A DNA stretch of 64,000 nucleotides. Origin: Nonomuraea thailandensis. GTDB taxonomy: Bacteria; Actinomycetota; Actinomycetes; Streptosporangiales; Streptosporangiaceae. The translations under genes were made by a program, and so were the position numbers. The stretch spans positions 8,716,501-8,780,500 of the forward strand of contig NZ_JAMZEB010000002.1 of the NCBI RefSeq assembly GCF_024172165.1. The letters are read 5' to 3'. Under the pieces are notes generated by a model. That model was not told where the DNA came from and did not search any database. It saw only the letters and a program-made list of their open reading frames with translations. Of the stretch, positions 32,617 to 40,683 are shown piece by piece (positions within the stretch are counted from its first letter, which is position 1; each line of letters begins with the position of its first letter).

Positions 32617-34260
32617 ATGAGTGACTACAGGATCGTGCCGGTAGTCGATTCCGTGCAGGACCGCCGTAACGCCGTCACGCAACCCGGCAGCCGGATGGCC
32701 CGCCGGCAGGCGGCCGCCGCGCCGCCTCCGCCGCCCGACGACCGGCCCCCGCGCAGCCACCGCTCCGACGGCGGCTCCGGCGGCCAGACCAAGATGCGCG
32801 TGCTGGCCTGGGTCAGCATCGGCCTGACCACGGTCATGGTCGCGGGCGCGCTGACCGCGTACACGACCTACCGCGACGCCTTCGGCAACATCAACCAGAA
32901 GAGCGTCAAGGAAGACATCATCAACCCGCGGCCCCCCGAGACCGGCGCACTCAACGTGCTGCTCGTCGGCTCCGACACGCGCGCAGGCCAGGGCAACGCG
33001 AGGTACGGCCAGGAGCTCGCCCGGCAGGCCGACGCGGGCGGCAAGCGCACCGACACGATCATCCTCATGCACATCTCGCCCAACCGCGACAAGGCCCGCC
33101 TGGTGAGCTTCCCGCGGGACTCGATGGTGCAGATCCCCCGGTGCAAGAACGAGACCACCAAGCAGGAGATGGCCCCGCGCCGGGACATGATCAACTCGGC
33201 GTACAACGCGGGCGGCATCGCCTGCACGATCTCCACGATCGAGACCCTCACCGGCATCCGCGTGAACCACTACGTCGAGGTGGACTTCAGCGGGTTCAAG
33301 AGCATCGTCGACGCCTTGGGCGGCATCGAGATCTGCCTGCGCACGGCCGTCAACGACAAGGCCTCCAAGCTGGTGCTGCCGGCCGGCAAGAGCCTGCTCA
33401 ACGGCGAGAAGGCGCTGGGTTACGTGCGCCTGCGCAAGTACGGCGACGGCAGCGACATCCAGCGCATCAAGCGCCAGCAGATCTTCCTGAGCAAGGTCGT
33501 GTCCAAGGCCACCAGCAGCGAGCTGCTCACCGACGTCGGCCGGCTGCGCGACTTCGTCGCCGCCGCGGCGGGCTCGGTCACCATGGACCCCGAGCTGGCC
33601 AACGACACCGAGCAGCTCATCCAGATCGCGATGAGCGCCAGGGCGATGACGGCCAACGGCGTCAAGTTCACCACGGTGCCCTGGGGCGCCGACCCGCAGG
33701 ACCCGAACCGCGTGGTCTGGAAGGAGCCGGACGCCACCGAGCTGTTCACCTCGATCAAGACCGACACCGAGGTCACGACGCCGGAGCCGAGCACGAGCGC
33801 GAGCACCAAGCCCAAGGAGAAGGTCAAGCCCGAGCAGGTGCGCGTGCAGGTGCTCAACGGCACCAAGACCGTGGGCAGGGCTCGCGAGGTGGCCGACGAG
33901 CTGGCCAAGCAGGGCTTCAACGTCGTCGGGGTGGGCAACTACGAGGCGCCCGGCGGGGCGAGCCTGGCCAAGAGCGAGATCCACTACGCCAAGACGATCG
34001 AGACCGCGGCCGACCACGCCGTCGCGCTGGGCGGTTCCGTGCTGCCCAAGCCACAGGCCGCCTCGGGCAAGGTGCCGGCGACCAACCCGCAGCCGTACAC
34101 GTCGGCGACCGCCGCCACGGCGGGAGCCGCCACGAAGGGCACCCCGATCATCCAGCTCGTGGTCGGCGAGGACTTCGAGTCGGTCAAGGTGACCAAGCTG
34201 CCCGACAGCGTCAACAACAGCACCATCACCGCCTCGGAGCAGAAGAACGTGTGCACCTGA
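32617..34260 (+). CDS. LytR-CpsA-Psr family wall-polymer ligase with LytR_C domain (copy 1)
   Basis: A 547-residue membrane protein that attaches lipid-linked wall glycopolymers to peptidoglycan. A cytosolic Pro-rich N-terminus is followed by one helix (VLAWVSIGLTTVMVAGALTAY). The extracytoplasmic LCP domain has NVLLVGSDTRAG, KRTDTIILMHISPNRDKARLVSFPRDSMVQIP (the conserved Arg/Asp set), the NSAYNAGG segment and HYVEVDFSGFKSIVDALGGIEICL. A C-terminal LytR_C domain (VRVQVLNGTKTVGRAREVADEL) comes after a charged linker. AGGGGG precedes ATG 32617. Mycobacterial CpsA has the same order in a comparable neighbourhood. Confidence 0.93.
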   Translation: MSDYRIVPVVDSVQDRRNAVTQPGSRMARRQAAAAPPPPPDDRPPRSHRSDGGSGGQTKMRVLAWVSIGLTTVMVAGALTAYTTYRDAFGNINQKSVKEDIINPRPPETGALNVLLVGSDTRAGQGNARYGQELARQADAGGKRTDTIILMHISPNRDKARLVSFPRDSMVQIPRCKNETTKQEMAPRRDMINSAYNAGGIACTISTIETLTGIRVNHYVEVDFSGFKSIVDALGGIEICLRTAVNDKASKLVLPAGKSLLNGEKALGYVRLRKYGDGSDIQRIKRQQIFLSKVVSKATSSELLTDVGRLRDFVAAAAGSVTMDPELANDTEQLIQIAMSARAMTANGVKFTTVPWGADPQDPNRVVWKEPDATELFTSIKTDTEVTTPEPSTSASTKPKEKVKPEQVRVQVLNGTKTVGRAREVADELAKQGFNVVGVGNYEAPGGASLAKSEIHYAKTIETAADHAVALGGSVLPKPQAASGKVPATNPQPYTSATAATAGAATKGTPIIQLVVGEDFESVKVTKLPDSVNNSTITASEQKNVCT

Positions 34261-34363
34261 GGCTCCAAGTTCCCTGTGGAACCGGGCATTTGGCTCCACT
34301 GCGAGAGACAGGACCCGCGAGGGCGGGATAGTCTGTTGCGGGTTGGCGACGCAGCGCGACACC

Positions 34364-34377
34364 AACCCGTACGGGTT
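34364..34377. promoter_or_regulatory. 14-bp palindrome upstream of the acyltransferase gene
   Basis: AACCCGTACGGGTT is a perfect palindrome in the 175-bp spacer between the LCP gene and the acyltransferase. TAGTCT at 34329-34334 may be a -10 element 30 bp upstream. If the acyltransferase started at TTG 34343, the palindrome would be coding. Confidence 0.35.
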
Positions 34378-34435
34378 TCCCGCTCCTGTAGTCGTCGCGG
34401 TTCCCCGGCCCCGAGCGAAGCTGAGCGACTCTTCC

Positions 34436-35665
34436 GTGTCTGACACCAGATTCTCCCCATCGGCCACGCCCAAGCGCAGCCCAGAGGAGCAAGGGCCCGC
34501 CAACACGGGAGCCCGCTGGCCGTTGCCGGAGGAGGCGTTCTGGAGCGAGTCCACGGACCCGCACGGGGCCGCGTCAGGTGAGCGCACCGCGCCCCAGGCG
34601 GTGATCACCGAGGGGCCGGAGTCGGGCGAGGGGCGCCAGGAGCAGCCGCAGCCGGCGGCGGAGGCCTCCAAGCGCAGGCGCGACCCGTTCCTCGACAACG
34701 TCAAGTTCATCCTGATCGCGCTGGTGCCGATCGGCCACTCGCTGGTGCCCACGCTGGCCGCCGACTCCGCGCGCGCGGCCTACATCTTCATCTACGTCTT
34801 CCACATGCCGCTGTTCGTGGTGATCAGCGGCTACCTGTCCAGGAACTTCTGGAACTCCAACGCCAAGACCAACAAGCTGGTCGACACGTTCCTGGTCCCG
34901 TACGTGATCGTCGAGGTGGGTTACGCCGCGCTCCGCACCGCCCTCGGGTCGAAGTGGAGCCTGACGATCATCGATCCGGCGTGGCTCAACTGGTACCTGC
35001 TGGCGCTGCTGTTCTGGCGGTTGTCCACACCCGTGTGGAAGCGGATGAAGTACCCGGTGCCGGTGGCCATCGCGATCTACCTGTTCGCCGGGTTCTCGCA
35101 GATCTCGGGCGACTTCAGCATGGACCGCTTCTTCGGCCTGCTGCCGTTCTTCGTGATCGGCCTGGTGCTGCAGCCGGAGCACTTCGAGATGCTCAACCGG
35201 CGCTGGATCAAGATCGTCTCGGGGTTCATCCTGGTCGGCGCGGCGGGGGTGGCCATCTTCATCGCCCCCATGGCCAAGCTGGGCCCGTTCTACTACAAGA
35301 ACAGCTACCAGGACCTCGACCTGTCGTGGTACATGGGCCTCGGCCTGCGCATCGGGCTGCTCGTGTGCGCGCTGGCCATGTGCCTGGCCGTGCTGGCGCT
35401 GGTGCCCAGGAAGGAGACCTGGTACACCGACCTCGGCACCCGCACGCTCTACTGCTACCTGCTCCACGGCATCCCCGTGCTGATCGCCAAGGAGATGGGC
35501 TGGCTGTCGGCGCCGTGGCTGTACGGGCCGCTGGGCGTGCTGGCGATCAGCGCGAGCTGCTTCGCGCTGGCCATCATCCTGTGCCTGCCGGAGACCCGCA
35601 CGGTCTTCAAGTGGGTCCTGGAGCCCCGCCTGACCTGGCTCTATCGTCGCCCCTCTCGAAGTTAA
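34436..35665 (+). CDS. Acyltransferase-3 family membrane protein
   Basis: A 409-residue protein of the acyltransferase-3 (NodX/OafB) family, which O-acylates surface polysaccharides. A disordered cytosolic N-terminus of ~80 residues leads into RRDPFLDNVKFILIALVPIGHSLVP, with the family's DxxK/R start and the catalytic His in the first helix. YIFIYVFHMPLFVVISGYLSRNFW is the second hallmark. About ten helices follow. I chose GTG 34436, (V)SDTRFSPS; a TTG at 34343 would extend it by 31 residues. It is flanked by LCP and GT4 genes on the same strand, so its target is probably the locally made glycopolymer. Confidence 0.9.
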   Translation: MSDTRFSPSATPKRSPEEQGPANTGARWPLPEEAFWSESTDPHGAASGERTAPQAVITEGPESGEGRQEQPQPAAEASKRRRDPFLDNVKFILIALVPIGHSLVPTLAADSARAAYIFIYVFHMPLFVVISGYLSRNFWNSNAKTNKLVDTFLVPYVIVEVGYAALRTALGSKWSLTIIDPAWLNWYLLALLFWRLSTPVWKRMKYPVPVAIAIYLFAGFSQISGDFSMDRFFGLLPFFVIGLVLQPEHFEMLNRRWIKIVSGFILVGAAGVAIFIAPMAKLGPFYYKNSYQDLDLSWYMGLGLRIGLLVCALAMCLAVLALVPRKETWYTDLGTRTLYCYLLHGIPVLIAKEMGWLSAPWLYGPLGVLAISASCFALAIILCLPETRTVFKWVLEPRLTWLYRRPSRS

Positions 35666-35715
35666 GCAGCCGTTCTACCCGCATTAACGCCTTTGACCTG
35701 GTTAGCGCTCAGCAT

Positions 35716-35737
35716 CGACACATGCGCGCATGTGTCG
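35716..35737. promoter_or_regulatory. Perfect 22-bp palindrome spanning the start codon of the next gene
   Basis: Half-site CGACACATGCG (35716-35726) is followed directly by its exact complement CGCATGTGTCG (35727-35737). The ATG start at 35722 lies inside it. As DNA it could be an operator; as RNA it would fold into a hairpin over the initiation site. Confidence 0.65.
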
Positions 35738-36684
35738 CCACAACCGTCCATCATCCCGAGGACGCCCGAATCATGCACCGGCAGATCCGGGCGCTGCTCG
35801 ACGCGGGCCACGAGGTGACCTACGTCGCGCCTTTCACCTACTTCAACGTGACCCCCGCCATGGGCCTGACCGCGATCGACGTGGCCCGCCAGGCCTCCCC
35901 CGGCCGGGCGCGCACCGCGCTCAGACGCGGCGTGCGGGACGCGGACCTGCTGATCGTGCACGACCACCGGCTGCTGCGGGCGCTGCCCTACAGGCGCCCT
36001 CCGGTCGTCTGGGACGTGCGCGAGCAGGTCACCCCCAGGCAACTCGCCCGCGCCGGAAGGCGCCACCGGGTGATCACGCCCTCCGTGGTCCCCGAGGCGA
36101 CCCTGGTGTCGCCCAGTCCTCCCCCTCCTGGCGACACCAGGGTCGTGCACATCGGCCGGCTGTCGGCCGAGCGCGGCGTGACGGAGCTGATCGGGCTGGC
36201 CGAGCGCCTGGTCCCGCACGGCGTCCGGCTGGACCTCATCGGCGCCGCCGCCCGCGAGGTCCGGCCGCTGCTGCGGGACGCGCAGCGGGTGGGCCTGCTC
36301 GACTGGTTCGGGTACGTCCCGAACCGGCACGCCCTGCGCATGGCCGAGGGGGCGCTCGCAGGCCTGTCGCTGGCCGACGACACGGTCGCCACGCCGCCCA
36401 CCAAGATCATGGACTACATGGGCCGCGGGCTGCCGGTGATCACCACCCCGCAGGGCGCCTCGCTGGTCGAGGGCGCCGGGTGCGGGCTGGTGGTGCCGCT
36501 GGAGGTGGACGCGGTGCTGAACGCCGTACTGGATCTGAAGGAGAACCCGGCGCGGCGGGTCAAGCTCGGCACGCAGGGGCACGCGGAGGCGCGGCTGCGC
36601 CACCACTGGCCGGACCACTGTGAGGCGTTCGTGCGCCGCGCCGAGTCGTGGGCCGGGGTGGCCAGGCACGCGCTGGCCGTCTAG
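35722..36684 (+). CDS. GT4-like glycosyltransferase
   Basis: A 320-residue compact GT-B enzyme. It begins MRACVATTVHHPEDARIMHRQIRALLDAGHEVTYVAPF, then TRVVHIGRLSAERGVTELIGLAERL, with donor-domain motifs WFGYVPNRHALRMAEGALAGLSL and PTKIMDYMGRGLPVITTPQGASLVEGAGCGLVVP. The usual E-x7-E is replaced by KIMDYMGRGLP-type sequence, as in several actinomycete GT4 relatives. The ATG at 35722 has no Shine-Dalgarno and sits inside a perfect 22-bp palindrome, so initiation may be leaderless or regulated. Its stop overlaps that of the convergent sigma-regulator-like gene. Confidence 0.85.
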   Translation: MRACVATTVHHPEDARIMHRQIRALLDAGHEVTYVAPFTYFNVTPAMGLTAIDVARQASPGRARTALRRGVRDADLLIVHDHRLLRALPYRRPPVVWDVREQVTPRQLARAGRRHRVITPSVVPEATLVSPSPPPPGDTRVVHIGRLSAERGVTELIGLAERLVPHGVRLDLIGAAAREVRPLLRDAQRVGLLDWFGYVPNRHALRMAEGALAGLSLADDTVATPPTKIMDYMGRGLPVITTPQGASLVEGAGCGLVVPLEVDAVLNAVLDLKENPARRVKLGTQGHAEARLRHHWPDHCEAFVRRAESWAGVARHALAV

Positions 36685-37589
36685 GGGCGGTCGAGGTCGA
36701 AGGTGGCGTCCGCCAGGCGGATCGTGCGCACGCGCGGGTCCTCGATCAGCTCGCGCAGCCTCTCGACACTGGACAGCTCGTCCACGTAGGCGTAGGCGAG
36801 GCCGTCGCGTGCCGCCTTGCGCAGCCGGTCAAGGGTGAGGTCGAAGCTGCGCAGGTTCGCGTCGTCGTGCTCGCGCAGCAGGCCGACCCAGGTGCGGAAG
36901 TTGTCCAGCCCGACCCCGCATCCGTGCTTGCCCTCGGAGAACTCGCCGCCATCCCACGTGATCTCGCCCCAGGTGATGGGCAGCGAGCTCGTCCTGCGCT
37001 CGTAGACCACCTTGTCGGCGCACGTCTTGTTCTGCTCGAGGAAAGCCTTGAGCTCGGCGTCCTTGAGCGGCGCGGCGAACTCCACCACCGACAGCGCGTT
37101 GAGCCCGTCCGGCAGCCTCGCCAGCACCTTGCGCACCTCCTCCTTGGGCGCCAGCGCGCCGCCGACGTTGAAGAGCGAGACGGACAGCCTGGTGCCGGCG
37201 GTGCTGCCCAGGGGCAGGCGGCCCACGCGCCCGAAGAAGTCCTGGCTGATGGTGTAGGTCTCGCCCGCCGCCGGCCAGGAGCCTCCTACGGGCCGCAGCG
37301 GGGAGGCGGTCACCTGGAACGACATCGACAGCGGCGTGGTCTCGCAGCAGTCGCTCACGGCCACGCTGTAGGCCGGGTTGTAGAGCTTGAAGGCGGTGCC
37401 CAGCACGTCGGTCATGCGCCGCTCCCGGTCACCGCGCTGCTGGACGAGGGACGAGCCGATCGTGGCCACCAGCGCGAGTGCCAGCAGGACCGCCAGCACG
37501 TTCGTCGTCGTCCTGACCAGCCCCCGGCGGACGGCCTTCCGGGTGAGCTTCGGGTCAAAGTCCGGCATTTCCGGAAAGTCATCAGTCAT
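36681..37589 (-). CDS. Membrane-anchored probable sigma-factor regulator
   Basis: A 302-residue protein. The cytosolic ~30 residues DFPEMPDFDPKLTRKAVRRGLVRTT are followed by one helix (NVLAVLLALALVATIGSSLV) and a large extracytoplasmic region. The layout matches Sigma_reg_N/Sigma_reg_C type anti-sigma proteins (YhdL-like) of Firmicutes; the family assignment is tentative. Cys-Cys (VSDCCETT) and two further cysteines lie outside the membrane. The gene overlaps the ECF sigma gene by 8 nt (37582-37589), strong support for a functional pair. Probably the cognate anti-sigma. Confidence 0.65.
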   Translation of the reverse strand: MTDDFPEMPDFDPKLTRKAVRRGLVRTTTNVLAVLLALALVATIGSSLVQQRGDRERRMTDVLGTAFKLYNPAYSVAVSDCCETTPLSMSFQVTASPLRPVGGSWPAAGETYTISQDFFGRVGRLPLGSTAGTRLSVSLFNVGGALAPKEEVRKVLARLPDGLNALSVVEFAAPLKDAELKAFLEQNKTCADKVVYERRTSSLPITWGEITWDGGEFSEGKHGCGVGLDNFRTWVGLLREHDDANLRSFDLTLDRLRKAARDGLAYAYVDELSSVERLRELIEDPRVRTIRLADATFDLDRP

Positions 37590-38028
37590 GGGGAGCTCCG
37601 TAAAGATCAGCGAAGGCGTTCCTGGCCCGCCAGAGGGCGGTCTTGATCGTGGCGTGCTTCCTGCCGGTCATCGCGGCCACCTCCACCAGCGAGAAGCCCT
37701 CGAAGTAGACCAGCGTGAGCAGCCTGCGGTGCTGCTCGGGCAGCCGCCCCAGGGCGTCGCGCACCTCCAGGGAGTCCACGTGGAACCCGGGCGCGCCCAG
37801 CTCGTCCGGCTCGGGCAGGGGCAGCTCGCGGCGGGCGCGGCGGACGTGGTCGATGAGGACGTTGCGCGCGATCGTGAGCAGCCAGGCGGCCGGGTTCTCG
37901 CCGCGCCAGCCCAGCAGGGCCCTGGTCGCCTTGACGAACGTCTCCTGCGCCAGGTCCTCCGCGAGGTGGGGGTCACGCGTCCTGCGCAGGAGGAACCCGC
38001 ACACGAGCGGCCAGTGCTCGCGGTACAA
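37582..38028 (-). CDS. ECF (sigma-70 family) RNA polymerase sigma factor
   Basis: A 148-residue ECF sigma factor. Region 2: YREHWPLVCGFLLRRTRDPHLAEDLAQETFVKATRAL, with the DLAQETF core. Region 4: ALGRLPEQHRRLLTLVYFEGFSLVEVAAMTGRKHATIKTALWRARN. It is slightly short at the N-terminus. The only in-frame start before an upstream stop is TTG 38028, so this start is used with caution. It overlaps the membrane regulator gene by 8 nt. A candidate autoregulatory promoter is seen at 38078-38105. Likely regulon: envelope stress (inference). Confidence 0.88.
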   Translation of the reverse strand: MYREHWPLVCGFLLRRTRDPHLAEDLAQETFVKATRALLGWRGENPAAWLLTIARNVLIDHVRRARRELPLPEPDELGAPGFHVDSLEVRDALGRLPEQHRRLLTLVYFEGFSLVEVAAMTGRKHATIKTALWRARNAFADLYGAPHD

Positions 38029-38077
38029 GTCCTCGATGATGACGCCCCCCGTGCTCTTTCGATGGTCACATCACACC

Positions 38078-38105
38078 TAGACGCCACCGGGGCGGGAATG
38101 GTCAC
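38078..38105 (-). promoter_or_regulatory. Candidate ECF-type promoter of the sigma operon
   Basis: Read on the minus strand: GTGACC (38105-38100), a 16-bp spacer, then CGTCTA (38083-38078). A GTGACC-like -35 with a CGTC-type -10 is typical of ECF sigma autoregulation. A second GTGACC lies at 38069-38064. Confidence 0.4.
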
Positions 38106-38134
38106 ACGGCTTCCGGGTTGATGTACTGGGACCT

Positions 38135-38848
38135 ATGGCATCGCATCTGATCCAGGGCCGGACGGTGGGCATGCCCGTGCGGGTGAGGGACGCGGAGGTG
38201 TGCAGTGCCCTCTACCCGGTGCGTGCCGACGCCGCCAGGGCGGTGATCGCGTACTCAGGGCTGGACGTCGCCGAGGTGCTGCCCGGCAAGGCCGTCTGCA
38301 TGCTCGTGTTCGTCGACTACCGCGACGGCGACCTCGACACCTACCACGAGTTCGGCATGGCCTTCCTCGTGCGCCCGCCCGGCTCGTCCGGGGCCATGGG
38401 GCCCGCGGAGCTGCGGCAGGCCGGCGTGTTCGTGCACTGGCTACCCGTGGACCAGGAGTTCACGCTGGAGGCCGGGCGCACCCTGTGGGGCTTTCCGAAG
38501 GAGCTGGCCGACATCGAGCTGCGCCTGGCGTCGCCGTACAAGAGGTGCATCCTGCGCAAGGACGGGCGGCTCGTGCTCGACATGCTGATCAAACCCGGCC
38601 TGCCCGTGCCGGGCGCGGGCGCGATGGCCCCGCTCGACGCCTACACACACCGTGACGGGGTGACGCGGCGCGTCGCCTGGTCCGTACGCGCCAAGGGCGC
38701 CAGGGTCCGGCCCGGCGGCGCGCTGATCCGCCTGGGCAACCATCCCATCGCCAAGGAGCTGAGCGAGCTGGGGCTGCCCAAGCGGGCGATCTTCGCCACC
38801 ACGATCTCCCACGCGGAGATGAGCTTCGGCGAGGCCCAGCAGGTCTAG
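38135..38848 (+). CDS. Acetoacetate decarboxylase-family protein
   Basis: A 237-residue ADC-fold protein. The segment AGRTLWGFPKELADIELRL contains the lysine corresponding to the Schiff-base residue of acetoacetate decarboxylase. Other blocks are VCMLVFVDYRDGDLDTYHEFGMAFLVRP and FVHWLPVDQEFTLEAGR. Many actinomycete members are not true decarboxylases but act on other keto acids, so the substrate is open. The ATG at 38135 has no Shine-Dalgarno. It is divergent from the ECF sigma gene (106 bp) and ends with a 4-bp overlap with a convergent GT2 gene. Confidence 0.82.
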   Translation: MASHLIQGRTVGMPVRVRDAEVCSALYPVRADAARAVIAYSGLDVAEVLPGKAVCMLVFVDYRDGDLDTYHEFGMAFLVRPPGSSGAMGPAELRQAGVFVHWLPVDQEFTLEAGRTLWGFPKELADIELRLASPYKRCILRKDGRLVLDMLIKPGLPVPGAGAMAPLDAYTHRDGVTRRVAWSVRAKGARVRPGGALIRLGNHPIAKELSELGLPKRAIFATTISHAEMSFGEAQQV

Positions 38849-39759
38849 ACGATCGGGGGCCGGCCGAGCTTGACCATCCGCCACGCCGTGCGCCAGGCCA
38901 TGGGACGGCGCTCGCCCGCCGGGCTGCGCAGCCCCTCGAAGAAGCCGGAGAACCACGCCTTGAGCGCCCCCGAGGCGCCGCGCTCGCGGATCACGGTGAG
39001 CACCACCCAGTTGGTCAGGTAGAGCACCGCCAGCGGCCACGGCAGGTTGCGCCGCGCCAGCCAGACCCGGTTGCGGGCGTTGAGCCGGTGGAACTGGGCG
39101 TGCCTGGTCGGCGGCACCTGCGGGTGGTACATCACCGTCTCGGCGTCGTACTCGATCCGGTAGCCCTCGCCGAGCAGCCGCCAGGCCAGGTCGGTCTCCT
39201 CGTGCGCGTAGAAGAAGCGCTCGGGCAGGCCGCCCACCTGGAGGAAGGCCGAGCGCCTGATCGCCGAGGCGCCGCCCAGGAACGTGGTGACCGGGCTGGA
39301 GCGCTGCGGGTCGCCCGCGCGCAGGCGCGGGACGTGGCGGCGCTGGCTGCCGCTCCCGTCAGGGTCCATGATCCGGAAGGAGATCACGGCCAGGTCGGGC
39401 TCGGTGGCGAAGCGGTCGCGTACGTGCGAGACGACCTTCGGGTTGGCGTACCAGCCGTCGTCGTCGAGGAACAGCACGACGTCTCCCGAGCACTCCTCGA
39501 CGCCCCGGTTACGGCCGGCGGGGATGCCCGTGTTCTGTTCGAGCCGGATCGCTTTCACGATCGCGGCCGAACCCTCGGGTGGCGTCGCCGACACCTGGGG
39601 CACGTCGGCACCGTTGCCTACGATCACCACCTCGACGTCGCCGTCGACCTGGTTCAGCGCGGACTCGACCGCCCGGTTCAGCTCCGCGACCCGGTTGCCC
39701 ATGGTGAGGATGACGCACGAGATCTTCAACGAATCACTGTCCTGACGCGTTGAGAGCAC
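38845..39759 (-). CDS. GT2-family glycosyltransferase (rhamnosyltransferase-like)
   Basis: A 304-residue GT-A enzyme. SCVILTMGNRVAELNRAVESAL begins the fold, LFLDDDGWYANPKVV provides the metal-binding DDD, and FYAHEETDLAWRLLGEGYRI is the C-terminal catalytic signature. A hydrophobic C-terminal segment (PLAVLYLTNWVVLTVIR) suggests membrane contact. The GTG at 39759 lacks a ribosome-binding site; TTG 39729, giving (M)KISCVILTMG, may be the real start. It lies 156 bp downstream of the CDP-alcohol transferase on the same strand and may belong to the same pathway. Confidence 0.88.
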   Translation of the reverse strand: MLSTRQDSDSLKISCVILTMGNRVAELNRAVESALNQVDGDVEVVIVGNGADVPQVSATPPEGSAAIVKAIRLEQNTGIPAGRNRGVEECSGDVVLFLDDDGWYANPKVVSHVRDRFATEPDLAVISFRIMDPDGSGSQRRHVPRLRAGDPQRSSPVTTFLGGASAIRRSAFLQVGGLPERFFYAHEETDLAWRLLGEGYRIEYDAETVMYHPQVPPTRHAQFHRLNARNRVWLARRNLPWPLAVLYLTNWVVLTVIRERGASGALKAWFSGFFEGLRSPAGERRPMAWRTAWRMVKLGRPPIV

Positions 39760-39915
39760 GGGCGGAGCATTCTTTCATGATCACCGAGTCTGCTGGTCTG
39801 CATGGTCTGGGAATGGTGAAGCTAAGCGTATCGGAACCGACGATGAACCCCCACCGAACGGCGGACGTCCGATCAATACGACGGACGGGAAGCCCCCTCG
39901 GTTCCAGGCTCGACA

Positions 39916-40683
39916 TCAAGCGAGTCGCCTCGACGCCATGATGCTGATCAGGTGCAGCACGGTCTGCAGCGCAGCGGCGGCCAGACAGGCCACGACCAGC
40001 ACCCGCGTCGCCGTCAGATCGCCGATGATCAGGTCGATCACCGCGGTCACCACCGCGAGCATGGACAGCTCGATCGGCTGCACGATCCGGTGGAACTTCG
40101 TCGCCGCCAGCACCCGCCGCCCCAGCCCCAGCAGCCCGGAGCGGAACTGCACGGCCGCCGCCTCGCTCGCGGCCGCGAGCCCGCCCTTGGCCCTGGCCAC
40201 CTCCACCAGGTCGCTCTCGGCCTTGATGAGGATGGCCCCGAGCGCGGCGGCGAAGCCGAACACGGTGTACCAGTCGGGCAGCACGGCCGAGGCCCGCCAG
40301 CCCAGCCCGGCCAGCACCGCGGCCTCGGCGAAGTACGCGCCCACCCGGTCGAGGTAGACGCCGGCCGGCGACGTCTTGCCCGTCCAGCGGGCCAGCTCGC
40401 CGTCGGAGCAGTCGAGCAGCAGGTAGACCTGGATCAGCAGGGCGGCCAGCACCGCCGCCCAGAGCCCCGGCAGGGCCAGCACGAAGCCGGCCGCGACCCC
40501 CGCCACGGTCATCACCCAGGTGAGCTGGTTGGGCGTGACGGAGGTCTTGGCGAACATCCAGGTGACGTAGATGGACAGGCGGCGCATGTAGAGCACGCCC
40601 GCCCAGTGCTCGCCGTTCCTGCGCTCCAGGTGGCCGGGCGGCTGGGCCACCTGGCGCAGCTCAGCTACCGAAGGCCCGGACAT
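39916..40683 (-). CDS. CDP-alcohol phosphatidyltransferase family protein with an altered catalytic motif
   Basis: A 255-residue membrane enzyme of the CDP-OH-P-transf family, which joins a CDP-activated alcohol to a hydroxyl acceptor and releases CMP. The signature DxxDGxxAR...GxxxDxxxD is seen at residues 91-116: D91, D94, G95, A98, R99, G108 and D112 are present, but the final aspartate, usually the catalytic base, is Ala116. Six helices are visible. GGGGGAC precedes ATG 40683. It overlaps the glycerol-1-phosphate dehydrogenase gene by 23 nt, so the proteins are made together. Either the base is supplied differently or the enzyme has lost the usual activity. Confidence 0.87.
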   Translation of the reverse strand: MSGPSVAELRQVAQPPGHLERRNGEHWAGVLYMRRLSIYVTWMFAKTSVTPNQLTWVMTVAGVAAGFVLALPGLWAAVLAALLIQVYLLLDCSDGELARWTGKTSPAGVYLDRVGAYFAEAAVLAGLGWRASAVLPDWYTVFGFAAALGAILIKAESDLVEVARAKGGLAAASEAAAVQFRSGLLGLGRRVLAATKFHRIVQPIELSMLAVVTAVIDLIIGDLTATRVLVVACLAAAALQTVLHLISIMASRRLA

